This document shows positions 49,142 through 61,329 of a stretch of 64,000 bases of DNA, in pieces. The stretch is taken from positions 868,001-932,000 of the forward strand of contig OX387203.1 in NCBI GenBank assembly GCA_947561715.1. Direction: 5' to 3'. Position 1 is the first letter of the stretch. Each line of letters opens with the position of its first letter. Below the pieces are notes generated by a model. The model was not told the origin of the DNA. It was given only the letters and a program-made list of their open reading frames with translations, and searched no databases. Position numbers and translations under genes: made by a program. This stretch comes from Ascidia mentula (lineage: Eukaryota > Chordata > Ascidiacea > Phlebobranchia > Ascidiidae).

Positions 49142-51205
49142 CTGCAAAAACAACACTGGTGTTTAATGACTTTGCAATTAAAAGCACCAATGTTTGTAAA
49201 TGAGTTTTAGATAAAGAAGACTTTTTTTTAAGGTTCTTTTGCTTTTGTCAATAAATTCGAAAAACAACAACTAAAGTCAGACCTTTTTAATCTAAACTGC
49301 TTCGTTTCATCTAATATGTTTTAGTCTGCATAAAGAGCCATCCAGCACATACTTTTATTAAATTCCACTTAACATATGTAGGGGTCAACATAAAATCAAA
49401 AATGTGTTTGCTCTTTCTTTATTAGCAAAGTCAATCTAACCTTTTTTGCACCAACTACAAGGATTTAATGTAGGGCAGACATGTTGTTGATGACCTTGTG
49501 AAAACTAGAGGTCATGACATTCTTTTTTTGTGTGTTTGTTTTGACCACACAGGGATTTGAATATTCTTGATGTTGCCTTGGTGATGTTTTATTCTCCAGT
49601 GCAACCTGGTGGATAAATGAAAAATGAAAGGTTTTGTGACCACTGTCGACCCGCAACTAGAGTACCACTGAAATTTGGCAAATCTCAAACAAATGCATGA
49701 TTATGACAGCCAAACATAACATGGTTTTAATGTAATAAAACAAAAAAAATAGTTGTCTAATAATGCTACAAGAAATTACTGTTGTAAAGTTTATGCAGCA
49801 AAATAATGTTATATAGGCATAGTTACACACACTTGTGATAATATAGCAATATCAATACCAAGGAAAAAGTATCACATAAGTTTTCAGTATTTCTTTCATT
49901 GAAATTTACATACAACAAAGTTAAATACCGCTTGTGGGACCCAACTTGTTTACTTGCGACGTCTTTTTCAGATCAAAATTTCCTGGGATTCCTTGTGCTG
50001 GTCAATCATCTAATTCAGTGACTCTAGACCTCTTTGTCCTGGAATATAAAGCAGTCAGAAAAGTCATTGACCTCTTTGATGTTTTGGTAAATCTGATCCT
50101 GCCAAGATTAAAGTACGGGGTGAAAGTCACAATGTGTTTTCCATATAACCAGGTTGTTACTTGCTTCTACTGTTTTGCATATATCCATGCTCATATTGTA
50201 AACTACACAAAATTTTTTTTGAAAAATAGGGGTTTATAAATTACTTAGAGTGAGTATTTAGAGGTTGTGGAAGACTCCCTGGCAACGCTCTATGAAGGGG
50301 TCGGCAACCCCTGGCACATTAATTTAATATTCATGACATGCCAAGTGATTTAGAAGTTCATACTTCAGCACTTTTACATGCGTTCGGGATTGGCTTGGGT
50401 TGCAAAGATACGTTAAAAAGATAAATGTCGAAGAATTACCCAATTTACACAATAAAATTTATATAATGATATAGGTAATGAGGTGGTGGCAACACAGTGG
50501 TAACAAGATAAGGGCAATATACTCTGGTTTGCACATACATAATTAAAAAACAAACATGTAATGTTTAAAACGTTGCCGATAAGATTGTTCTCATTACGTG
50601 TGTTTTATTCAGGTTTTGGATAAAACTTATTCTAGGATTTTTTTTATTTGGATTGACTCGAGGATTCATTGAAAAATAAACCCAGCAACTAACTTTTAAA
50701 CAGAGCACAACTAAACCGCAAATAAGTATTTGTGTACAACAGACCAACACGAGACATACACTTACTTCATTAACCAACATATTCTCTTGTAACTTGATTC
50801 ATGGACGTTGTCAGTTTGTGGGAATTTCACTCTTCATTTGCAATGAGATTTCTTGCATTTAAAACCAATTCATTGGAAAATCAGATATTTTGGGACAGTT
50901 GAAGTTTTAATTTTATTCCAAGACCAAGTAGATCCGTCTGTTACGTTCCTACATGACAACATTCTATTCCACAAACAACCCCTGGTATTCTTTCTTCTGA
51001 AAACTGGAATAAAAATGTCGGAAAACTTTCGTCTCACTTTCTGCTCCAGACATATTTCACTTTATATATTTCGTAGCAATTTTATTTACAGTAAAAAACA
51101 TTTATTTTGAACAAATCACAAAAAAAACACAAATAATTCTGAAAGTCGCGTGTTTTGTTTCAATCCGGACCACTAGAGTCTGCATCGGATGCGAGGAAGG
51201 AATAT

Positions 51206-52345
51206 TTACTGATCATCCAAACCCTTAACTCGCGGCTGAAAAAAAATCACAAAACTTTTAATTTCATCAAAATTAACAAAACCATGTTTTAATGCAAATA
51301 TAAATTAAACAAATTCTTACCGGGTTTTTCAGTTTTTTATTCTCTTCTTCCAAGACTCGAATAGATTCGGAATCGAATCCGCATCCACGCAGCCACAACT
51401 CCTCATCCACTTTAGGGAGAATCCGACAAATATTTCCAACATATTTTTGTTCAAACTTGTTCAAACTCAGGTCGAGAATTCTCAACTATTTAAAATATAA
51501 AGATTGGTCGGAAATCTTTGTTTCAAACTTTTTTAAAACAGATTTTTTTTCTTAAAACCGGATTAAAATTAACTCCATGTTTTCACTTTTGATTAAAAAA
51601 AGTAAGTTTTATAAAAATATCATGGATTTAAACAAATATTTATTCTCAAAATAATGAAAACCAACCTTGGGTTCCATCTTCATAATCGCTTCACAGATCA
51701 TGTTGAAAGTTTCGGAATTAAGTCCGCATTTCCTCAACCCCAGCACCAAACCGGGTTTTCGAATCCGTGGGAGGAAATCCGCGAGAGCGAAAACATCCGA
51801 AATCTTCAGTGGGATTTCGTATAAATTTAAATTCAACTTCCGAGGACAAGAGAGGGCGATTTCATCTCTGTATTTTTCGTCAACTTCCTGTAAATCTACG
51901 AGGAAATCTGAAACAGGGACAAGTTTATTAAAACAAACATGGCGGAAGTTTTATTAAATCATTAAAACTTTTTATTGCAAACTTCAAACAAGATTTCTTC
52001 ACTTTTAATCGGATTTAAACAAGACAAGATCCAACAAATTAATCAAATACAAAAACATTAACTTACTGGAAGGAAAACATAAACTTTATCCGACAAAAAA
52101 TATGCGACCTTCCTTTAAAACTTTCAACCTGAATTAAACATTTTTATTCCATTCTCTTCTATAACAACAATGGAATTGCGACGTCACAATACTTACTGTG
52201 ACGTAACAGTTACGTTTACAAACACGCATCACACAGACTGGAAATAAATACTAACCTCGTAACTCGTATCCATTTAAATACAATCCCCGAAGCCTTATTT
52301 CTCGCAGGTATTTCGAAAGTTTCTTCAACAACTTCGCACGTTTGT
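51206..52345 (-). CDS. NLR gene B LRR region and C-terminus
   Basis: Exon 52345-52256 encodes a basic cap (KRAKLLKKLSKYLREIRL). Exon 51907-51666 reads FLVDLQEVDEKYRDEIALS then an LRR pair with DFLPRIRKPGLVLGLRKCG. Exon 51485-51321 begins LRILDLSLNKFEQKYVGNI and ends KLKNP. The final exon 51235-51206 adds PRVKGLDDQ and a stop. It is two codons longer than gene A in the second of these exons. AATAAA signals lie on the minus strand at 51106-51101 and 51086-51081. Confidence 0.8.
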
Positions 52346-55300
52346 CTGAAAATAACAAGATCAACATTTACGGCAAAAATAGAAGCCATGTATTTGGATG
52401 GGAGAATTATTTAAACTCCCAATGTGCGTTTTCCACAAATATAACCTGCGTATATTAGATGCGTAATGAGATGTGAGACTTTCGAAACCACAATGCCAGT
52501 TTACCCAATATAATGGTAACTTGTAGTGGAAAGTATGTGAAAGTTTAACAGCAAGCTTTTCGCGTAAAGCAACGTTGTGTAACAAATTGTAAACATGGTT
52601 TTGCAAATCGTTCAGCATTTAGCTCAAAACCACGTGAGAATGGTAAGGTACGTACATGGTTAAGAGTCACAGTTATTACACTTGCAGTTGATACTAAATT
52701 TGCACCATTTTTAGGCAGGGGCAATTTAGGCGACCCCTCCCTAGGACATTTCATAAAAATGATAAAACGATGCAGTGGCAGAAAAAATATCGTCCAAAGC
52801 GCAAGCTTGCTTTTGTCTAGAGCAAGTTTATCTTCTCGTCCAGCGCATGGAATCGCCATTAATGCATCATAATGAATTTTGGATAGTAGCAAACCTTGTC
52901 CTGCAGGTTTTGGTTGTTTGTGAAAAAGATCTAAAAACAGCTTCATCAATCCTCTGGGTTTTTCTGTGGTGGAATTAGTAGCAACTGAAAAGTAAAAATA
53001 TGTTGTTTAAAATGTTTGTGTTCATCATCAGTGCAAGACTGACTAATTGTAAGAAAGGCAGGCAGGGTCAGTCAATGGAGACAAGTGCAACAAAACAAAT
53101 ATGTTAAATAACAGCAGCATCTTAACTTTGGCATCAATTAGATGGTCCCAGATTTATGCACCTAAATACCTTGTATTACTTTACTGGTTACAGATGTTAC
53201 AGCAAAGTTTTTTTTAACTGACTACCATGCTTTTGATCCTCATTGTTAAGTGTGGAGGATGCTGGATCACTGGAGTCAGTCTTGCCTGAGGTTGATGGCA
53301 AGGTTTTTAGACTGGAACCACTTCCATCACCTGTAAAAAACAATCAAGGTGATAACTGCAATTTAATGGCACTTATGTACACCAATAAGGGTAAACCCAA
53401 TACGAAGGCCTCATTTGATAATTTTGACAGCTGGACCTGGGCATTCTAGGCCACTGCTCTGTCTGTGGGAGTTTACCAGTTGGACTTTACAGCAGGGATG
53501 TACAACACAAATGTCATATTTGGTTTGCCAGTGGTTTTAGATGTGACTTTGCAAACAGGTTTTAACATTAAAAAAATGCATTAATCCTTGAATTGTGCAT
53601 CCTGCTTTACTGGGAAAAGGGGATTTAATTCAGCTATGCTGTATTCATAGGCTAACCACTGCTTTAAACCACACCAGGAGTCCATTTCAAGAGCAAACAA
53701 AAAAGTGGCATTTTGGGAGCCATTGAGATCTATGAATATGCTTACTGACTGTTTCAAGTACAGCAACAGCAAAATGTTTAAAAAAAGCCATAATAATTGA
53801 GAGCTGCAGACAGGGTGTACATGTACTGTTTCGACCTATGAGGTCTTATCAGTGCACCTGTAGACAGTGGCACTGTGCTAGCTTTTACACTAGGGGACAC
53901 ACTGACATATTTTTACATTAACAATACATAATTGTTTAGATTAACACACCAAATGGATTGAGCTACTGTGGCATGCTTACAGCACTAAAACGTTGCACAC
54001 CAAGTAACAGTGGCATCACAGCCAAGCCTGGTAAAGCTTCTTTTCCTGACAGCTCAAGATATAAAAAAACACTGGAGTTTAAACTCATAACCCTGGTCAT
54101 TAGGAACCATAGTTCTTCCAGCTAAGGTATGAGAGTTCAACAAAATAGAAACACCCAGATTGGCTGTGATGTCACTGCCGAGAAGCAGGGAAATAAAATT
54201 CAAAAATTTAACCTTTTCCTGCATGTTTTGGATGTTTCTTTGAACGTCTTGAAAAAAGTCTCACAAAAAAACCTGTTTGTTTTTTTGGGGCAGAATTGGA
54301 AGAAACTAAACAAAAATATTGAGTTTATCAAGTCAAGCATAATAATACTGTAACACATGATACACTGTCAAATCGTATGGAGCCCAGTTTAAAAACGGAA
54401 GCATTGTTGTTGTTATGTTATCTGCTTTGTATATATTTATCACCATTATCCAGCGACTGTTTTGAAAGTTGGGCCTTGGAAGTTGTTGCGCCATCTAATG
54501 TTTTGGATGAAGTCGATTCGATATTTGTTGAAGCCAAACCATCCCTGAAAGCTTTAAAACAATGTGTTGAAATATATAGTATAGCACATATATATATATC
54601 ATTTATTTCCATTTTTTGTAGACTTTAGTGAAGTGTTTTAATATTCATACCATTTAACAATTAATTTATGTGCCTTAAACCACATGTTTATGCAAAACAA
54701 TGATTATAATAAATACCAACAAATATATGAATGCAAAACATGGTGGCAACATTACACTCCAGTTTGTGTTGTAAAAATGTTATACTTCGTTACTTGCACT
54801 AAAAATCAGTTAAGCAATGTGCGTATATAGGGCAGAACTAACTTTTTACATGTCCTAGTTCACAACCATCTATTTGATGTATTCTGGTTGCCTCAAGTTC
54901 AGCTGCAGCAGTAGAAGTTTCACCAGCTGTAGAAACATGTGTATTACAAAGCAGAAACAAGATATACTGGGATACCATCTGTTTACAAATGCCTTGATGA
55001 AACAGCGTACAAACATTGATTGAAATTCTAGTAAAATTTTAAATAATTGTTCCAGTGGTTCTCAACCTGTAAGGGCTTTTTAAGTGGTGTGCATAAAAAA
55101 TTGCAACATAGACAAATTCCATCTAAAAATGCCAATCGTTGTGAAATTGCATGCTGCGACATGTGTCATGAACTTTCAATGGGCATTAAATCCTGTTTCT
55201 GGTTGTTAATTGGCATTTTGATATTCAGTTCAAAGTACAACTCAACCATACTTTAACACATAATACACTGTCAAATCTTGTGCAGCACAGTTAAAAATGA

Positions 55301-58300
55301 AAGCATTGTTGTTGGTTATGTTTCACTCCAACAGTTTTCTGCTTCGAAAACATTTACCACCATTTTCCGGCAACTGTTTTGACAGTTGGGCCTTGGAATT
55401 TGTTGCGCCATCTAATGTTTTGGATGAAGTAGATTTAACATTTGTTGAAGCCAAACCTTCTCTGCAAGCTGTAAAACAATGAGTCACAATATATAGTATA
55501 GCGTATATCTTTCTTTCTCTTTCAATTACATTTAAGTTCATTGCTAAGTAATCAGCAAAGTTTTGTCAGCAAAAAAGATAACAGAAACACATTTTTAATA
55601 CACAAATACCAAATAAATATAGTACTGACGGATTTTATGCATCTTGGGAATTGTTGTACCGCTGACAGCACTATTGACAGGATCAGATTCTGAACTGGTT
55701 TCACTACTTCCACTTCCAGAGGCTTAGATTGAAAATTATAAAATAAAAATAATGGTCATTAAAGCACAAACTTTCCAATGCACTGCACATACCTGGTTTG
55801 TGTCCGAGCAAAAGGCCACACACAAAACGACGAACCATTGCCCAATGGGGTTTGTAAATCAAATCGTCTACGATTTGATCAAATTCTTCATCTGACATGA
55901 ACATAGAAATGTAGTACGCACCAAACATTTCCTGCAGAACTTGATGAAGGTAGTAGAAGAGAACATTCCCCCCATCAAAAACTCTACGACTGGGAAGCCA
56001 GGAGAACTTTGCCATTTTGAACACTACATCCTGTACTTTTACATCTTCTAAACCTACTTTTTGAAGGTCATCATGTGTGAACACAACGGTTTTACGAACC
56101 ATGCCTTCATATGCCATTTTGCTAAGTGGCAACTTGAGGTTTTCTAATTTCTCTCCTTTTGCATGCTGAGAGTGGCCAAGTTGTTGCAAAACGGCATCAA
56201 ATACATTAGTTATGGTGGAAATACTGTGCACCTCACCAAATAACCCAGCATAAACAATAAATTGTAAAAGCATTGGATTGCGACATAAATCAAGCAATTG
56301 TGGAGATTTAGTTGCAAGTTTGTTCCACAGTTCATTTGCTTTATCACCCGAGTAACTATCAAACAGTGTCTTTGCATCCTCAGGAGAAAGATCACTGACA
56401 TAAATTGTTGGCTTAGGTCGGAGTTCTAATGGTATTAATAGCAATGAGTGGGGTCGAGAAGTAAAAATCAATGTAGATTTTGGAAAAAATTGCCTGCTGC
56501 AAAGGTTAGCAACAAGCTGTTGTACTGGCAAGGGAGTGCCATACTTCACATTTACAGGTGCCATGTTTTCTAGTGTCCAGGTTGCCTGATCTAATCCATC
56601 AAAAATAAAAGCACACTTTTCTGGGTTGTTTATCATCCACTGGAAAACCAAACTGAGTGTTTCCTGTGAAGCATGGTTGAACTGGTTATCCAGCAGAAGC
56701 TCCTGCAAAGTAAGCTTTTCATCGCCGTAGTTTAAATACATGAACCGAAGATGAAGCACTAAGTGATCTTCTGTTCCTAGTTGCCTGCATAATCTCTTTG
56801 AAAGAGTAGATTTGCCGCATCCAGCCGGTCCAAGAAAAGCTAGAAATATGCCTTGCTGGTTGTGTTCTTTGAAGCTTGAAACTAGTTGCTGAAATTTGAT
56901 GTGTTCACCAACAAATCGATCATTGCCCCCCTTGCTTGTTGATGGCTGAAACTTATTTTTCTTTTGAGGATGAAATCCTTTGTAAATATCAGTATCTATT
57001 AGTGTTGGTTGAACCTCTGGTATTTCAACCTTTTGCAACTCTTCACTGTAAGGGACAACATCAGGATCAAGATTTTCAAGCTGATATTTTTTTATTTCAT
57101 CAACTGCCTGTTGCAACTTTTCTTCTGCAAATTTTAAACAGGTTTTTCAGATAATAAATCTATGTTACTGTGGTTTCTTGAGAAACAGTGAGCTCTAGCA
57201 TCTATGTTTGGCTGGTTTAATTTTAGTGCAGCATGTTGCATAACCACAACGCAAATTGAGGATTAGTGTTTATCTTTCAAATTATATTGTAACAGAAAAA
57301 TGATAAAATCCCCAAGTACAAAAACGGGAAAAAAATTGTCTGCTGTTTAGTTTTTTAGCCAACCGTATAATGTATCATTATATTTTCATTTCAACTGCTT
57401 ATTTACAAAGTTTTAGTTGTTCTAACTCTTATTTTACGTCAATTTATGTAACTACTTTGCTTCGTAGTAGTAGGAACAAACATAATTTCAGATGACATCG
57501 ACAAACATCACAGAGTGTATTTAGTTGTAACAGGCAAATTTCGAGTTGTGACTCCCTGATTGGTTGGATTTTTACCCACAATGCAGTATACTTAATGGAG
57601 CTTAAAAAAACTGCTGAAGAACGCATATTGGTTTTTCTATGAAAATATGTTTGGCGGCGGAAAATTTGCACCTTGTATGTAATCCTCTGTCACAAAAGAA
57701 GGACGTCACAAAGCAATCAGTGATGCATGGGGTTCAATTTTACGTTTGAGCACATGTGCCGTAGCTTGGACTAAGTTAGTAGTCTCTGCTTGGATGAATT
57801 TGAGCCAGTTTTAGGCAGTTTTAAGTAGAGTTTTGGGTGTTTTAAGTCAGGTTGTTACGTGGTAACGGTTGCTGTATAAAATTGAGCTGATAAGGCGGTT
57901 CAATCTTGAGGCTATATCTGCAGAATAATCAAAGACTTATGAATTACAAAAAATTTCTGGTCCAAGAACACCATCGGTGACGGGACCTGCAGCCAACATG
58001 ATGTCTGACGGAAGTCAATGTTCATAACGACAGTGATGTTTCAATCCTGCTATAACTGACAAATCGCATCCAAAAAGCATGAACAATCAGTCATGTTGTG
58101 TAGCAGCCTACTGTTAATGCCACAGTTCTAACCCGCTTTATAGCCAAGTTAAATAATGTGAGTGATATTTTTCATTATTGTTGAAACTTTCTATTAGTTA
58201 TGTTCCTCAATCGAAATCATAATCACTCAGCAAAACATGGGAAACAAGTCAGGTTTTTTTACAAAGTTGTATATTTTCTGTTTTTTCAGAGAAAAAAGTT

Positions 58301-60464
58301 TTAGCGATTGTACGAGAGTGTTTCCGTTCCACAGTCATCAAAAAAAGCTTCATCGTAGATAAACGTAGGTGTTTTAGCTACAGTGTTTGTTTTGCATGTT
58401 GGCCAAACAAGCGTGAGGAAAATTCCTTACTTTCTAAGCCCATGTGATCGGCGTGAAGATGCCTTGGTTACTTATTGACACCGTTTCGACAGTTTGTGTA
58501 ATAGAATGGTTTCATATCTTCGTCGAAACTCTTTCATTAATTTTTCGCGGCACGCACAGTTTGCGAAACCTGTTAAATGCAGTATTCTGACAAGCTGTAA
58601 AGTGCTCTGTTCGTTCAAGTAAACAAAAATGATCGCATGCTCATCATGATTCTACAAGGAAAGTGAGAGCTCCCGAGCATCTGGATCCAAACCCAAATTA
58701 CTAAACACATAAAAGTGTCTGAAAACTTTTTTACACCTTTCACGCGAAAAAGGTCACGGACAGCATGCTTTCAACTTAAATGCTGAAGTCAGACACATTC
58801 TTATTTCAATCGGAATATTGCTTTCCTTAAAAGCAGAGGTCGGTGTTGTGACAACCAAGACATGCACGCCCACAGCCCCCAACAACTACCGTAACTGGAA
58901 CTTAGACAGTCTCTATCTAAGTAGTATATTTGTTAATTGCTCTTGCTCAGTCGCTCTCTCTTAAGGACTCGTTTACCCAGTTTTAAATTCCATTGATATG
59001 ACGCGTGTGTTATAATTCGTAGACGCATTCTGTTCACGGAGTAAAATTATATCGTTAAGAACACGCCCCAGAAGATCAGGACTTAGTTAAAACAGCCAAA
59101 TTCACACCGCTGCGTCTGACCCATGCTCCGCAATGGAGTTTTAGGTGCTTGACAATTTCTGAAATTACATAAACTCATTACATAAAAGCCAAACATGTAC
59201 AAGAACTAGCATTCCCAGACATAGCACCAGATTTCCATGGCAATGCATCATGCATGGCAACCTAACTGATCATTGGTAGCAAAATTGCTGACAACCATAA
59301 ACAAAAATGTAGAATTTAGTGAAACATTATCTGCTGTGACAATTTAATGTGATGATGTCCACGTCATTTAATCAGAGTCTAACTGTCTAAGTCACATAAT
59401 ATGTTGAATTAGATTCTATGTTGTCGTTGGGGCTAGACACAGATATTGTTAAATGAGTCGCAATTAAGCTAACAATTTTGTCATCTCCAAATGGTAGAAT
59501 ATAAATGCTAAATCAGTTTGGTTTCCACTTGAATACAAGCATTTGTATCCCAACCTATTGAGCGAAGCGTTTATGTAAACAGGCTTAGCGAGTATTGAGC
59601 GGGAAATGCTGATGTGAAACGTTTATCAGTTGATTGTTTTGTACCTTGTTGCCCCCCTTGGGGTTTTATGGCAGCATCTGTGTTGGCTGGTGGTGCTGTT
59701 GGCGGCTGTTGTTGCTGTATCACAGTATTGTAATGTACAATTGGCTGGTGCACATATACATCACCAATTTGGAGGTTCTGGAATGAAATGGTGCATCTTT
59801 GCCATGGAGCTAGCGGCAAATAACAAGTTGTTTGCTAGTTTTGGGACAGAGGACTTCTCAATTTGTGCAGCCGCAAATAGATTTGACTTGATATAACTTA
59901 CAATTCAACATTTGCAAACATTTTTCCAAACCTGAGCAAAACCAACGAAAGTTCTCTATTTACGAAGTACATTATCTTTCAGTTTCTGCGTACTACACTC
60001 GGCGCGTTCATTAGAGACGAACGTGGCAAACACCTATGGAGCGCAACCTTTTAGAGTTAAGTCAAATTCTCCATGACTATTAGTCTCTTCTGCAGGGCAT
60101 AAATAGAAACGGCAACAAGCTTACCTCGGCAACAATGTTTTGATGCAGATGTTCATCCACAGTCTGATGGTGATGTACGTCACCAGCATGTAGGTGCAGG
60201 TTCTGCAATGGAACTAACAAAAGTAACCAAACACACTAATATTAATCGTCCAAAAAGACAGCATGGTCGTTGAAATTTTCTGAAATCCAATACTGCTCTA
60301 AGCTGCCCACATGCGTTTTGTTACGTGCAAAAAAAACTGTCGCTCACAAATGACTTTCTCCAACCTCTGCCACCAATACAGCAAATCTCAATATTCAAGA
60401 ACAACAAGCTTACCTCGGCAACAATGTTTTGTGAATTTTCTCCTTCTGTTTGTTGTTCGGCCAT
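51206..60464 (-). CDS. NLR-type gene B: NACHT ATPase with short RI-type LRR tail, 13 exons
   Basis: Exons on the minus strand are 60464-60414, 60202-60125, 59777-59645, 57124-55793, 55722-55630, 55468-55358, 54926-54843, 53330-53226, 52984-52895, 52345-52256, 51907-51666, 51485-51321 and 51235-51206. All phases agree; 2604 nt encode 867 residues and a TAA stop. Walker A is GPAGCGKST (about residues 186-194) and Walker B FIFDGLD (260-266). The gene is a paralogue of gene A, lying downstream of it in the duplicated block order. It differs in having two N-terminal exons in place of the His-rich repeat exon, one extra linker exon (52984-52895) and possibly another (near 54551-54441). Role by family: cytosolic nucleotide-dependent immune or stress sensor. 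Borders are inferred without transcript data. Confidence 0.83.
52895..55722 (-). CDS. NLR gene B linker exons between NACHT and LRR
   Basis: Exons 55722-55630, 55468-55358, 54926-54843 and 53330-53226 are counterparts of gene A exons 4-7. Exon 52984-52895 (ATNSTTEKPRGLMK, ending QPKPAGQ) has no counterpart in A, where the surrounding sequence of about 440 bp is missing near 15330. All are phase 1-1. A further copy of the 55468-55358 exon lies at about 54551-54441 (FRDGLASTNIESTSSKT), but the base needed for the usual donor GT is changed to A, so it may be skipped or use a GT three bases earlier. Confidence 0.68.
53826..53854 (-). ncRNA. Degenerate hammerhead-ribozyme-like motif
   Basis: The minus strand reads CTGATAA, then GACC-TCAT-AGGTC hairpin, then GAAACAG. 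This matches the hammerhead core CTGANGA / helix / GAAA except for one core base (A for G). A palindromic helper arm (CAGACAGGGTGTACATGTA) is next to it. Activity is unlikely given the substitution. Confidence 0.4.
55793..57124 (-). CDS. NLR gene B exon 4: NACHT domain
   Basis: The exon has the same length (1332 nt), phase and splice sites as in gene A. Walker A GPAGCGKST, Walker B FIFDGLD, LIFTSRP and the FYYLHQVLQEMFGAYY motif are all present. Roughly 45 residue differences from gene A are spread along the exon, many of them charge changes, while the motifs are unchanged. No stop or frame break is seen, so both paralogues appear to be maintained. Confidence 0.92.
57125..59644 (-). other. 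Intron of NLR gene B before the NACHT exon
   Basis: This 2.5-kb intron aligns with the gene A intron over most of its length: 57125-57900 with 18656-19440, and 57940-59530 with 20310-22150. A dispersed repeat copy lies at about 57600-57910. I see no open exon with flanking splice sites inside it. Confidence 0.55.
59645..59777 (-). CDS. NLR gene B exon 2b: Gln/Pro-rich exon
   Basis: The acceptor ATTCCAG precedes NLQIGDVYVHQ, which is related to the start of gene A exon 2. The rest is Gln/Pro/Ala-rich (IQQQQPPTAPPANTD) and ends GGQQ before a donor CAAG|GTACAA. It runs from phase 0 to phase 1, as required to join the NACHT exon 2.5 kb downstream. No domain is recognised. Confidence 0.6.
60125..60202 (-). 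CDS. NLR gene B exon 2a: short His-rich exon with an exon-1-like end
   Basis: The exon starts after an acceptor TTGCAG and begins NLHLHAGDVHHHQT, like the start of gene A exon 2, then has VDEHLHQ. It ends with NIVAE and the donor GAG|GTAAGC, which is the end of exon 1. The exon is therefore a join of the front of exon 2 with the back of exon 1. The result is 26 codons in phase 0-0, so it can be inserted between exon 1 and exon 2b without a frame change. Confidence 0.65.
60414..60464 (-). CDS. NLR gene B exon 1 (start exon)
   Basis: This 17-codon exon reads MAEQQTEGEN then SQNIVAE and ends at a GAG|GTAAGC donor in phase 0, as in gene A. The bases on both sides of the exon, including the TATA-rich upstream stretch at about 60505-60530, are shared with gene A. 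Confidence 0.75.
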
Positions 60465-61144
60465 TCTTGGATTAGCAGGTGTAGCTTTGTATTGCAAGTA
60501 CAGTATAGATATATATTACACATATATACAAGCTGTGTGAAAATGTGTATGCAGTTAAGATGCAACAAGGATGTAAATTGTTTCTGCTCCAGTTCATTTG
60601 TCACACAGTTGGAAATACTCATACACTTTGGTATATATACACACATATACTTATGCATGTATTTAAAACACACATACTCATGAACATAAAAGTAAACTAA
60701 TGTATTGCAGATAACAGAAAAAAAACTAAAGTACACATATTTGGCCACTACAGTAAGCAGTGCCAGGCAAAGTAAGCAACAATATGGTTGATTTATTCAA
60801 GCCAGTATTGAAGATTGCAGGCAAGAAAAAACGTTTGTTTCCGCCGTTTGGCATCTTGCGTTGAAATAGCGGAACTGACTGCTTGTAACTTGCTATAGTT
60901 TTACAAATTATTCTACAAGCAACACCAGGATTTAATGTAAGTAGTTGTAACTATGGGAATTCAACTTGTGTCAGTTCTCAAAGCAGTCATCGGATGTAAG
61001 AATGGTAGATGCTCTATAACCACCATACAGACGGGCGATAGGGATTTTCCTATTTCATGCGTGGCTACTTTAAGAATGGTCCTCGTCCTTTCAGGTAATT
61101 GAGACGGGAAATGAGTCATGCGATTGGCAACATTCAGTCAAAAG

Positions 61145-61321
61145 CAGTGGTGGGATTAAATTTTTTCAGCCAGTTCTATCACAAAAGTTATATTTTTCAG
61201 CGGGTTCTGTTACAAAAAGTCATATTGACAGCAACCAGTAATGCTAACCGGTTCGCTGATCTCATAAAATTTCGTGAGACGGTTCTATGAACCGGTGCGA
61301 ACCGGCTGAATCCCACCACTG
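61145..61321. mobile_element. hAT-type MITE, 177 bp
   Basis: Ends are CAGTGGTGGGATT and its inverse AATCCCACCACTG. Flanks GTCAAAAG and GTCACAAA are an imperfect 8-bp target-site duplication. The interior contains CCGGTTCG-type words near the right end, as in widespread hAT MITEs of this end sequence. No coding capacity. Confidence 0.8.
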
Positions 61322-61329
61322 GTCACAAA

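Larger units (their letters stand above)
47128..52500. repeat. Segmental duplication copy 4 (most complete)
   Basis: It holds the best-preserved protease copy, the Cys-containing exon, the spacer and the 3' end of NLR gene B. It starts with the same words as position 1 of the window. Confidence 0.75.
60121..61136. other. Upstream region of NLR gene B
   Basis: Besides exons 1 and 2a this contains a decayed version of the AT-rich minisatellite (60610-60690) and, at 60740-60990, the tail shared with 25060-25320 and 28170-28400. The order after the start exon is therefore the same as upstream of gene A, but much shorter. Confidence 0.5.
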
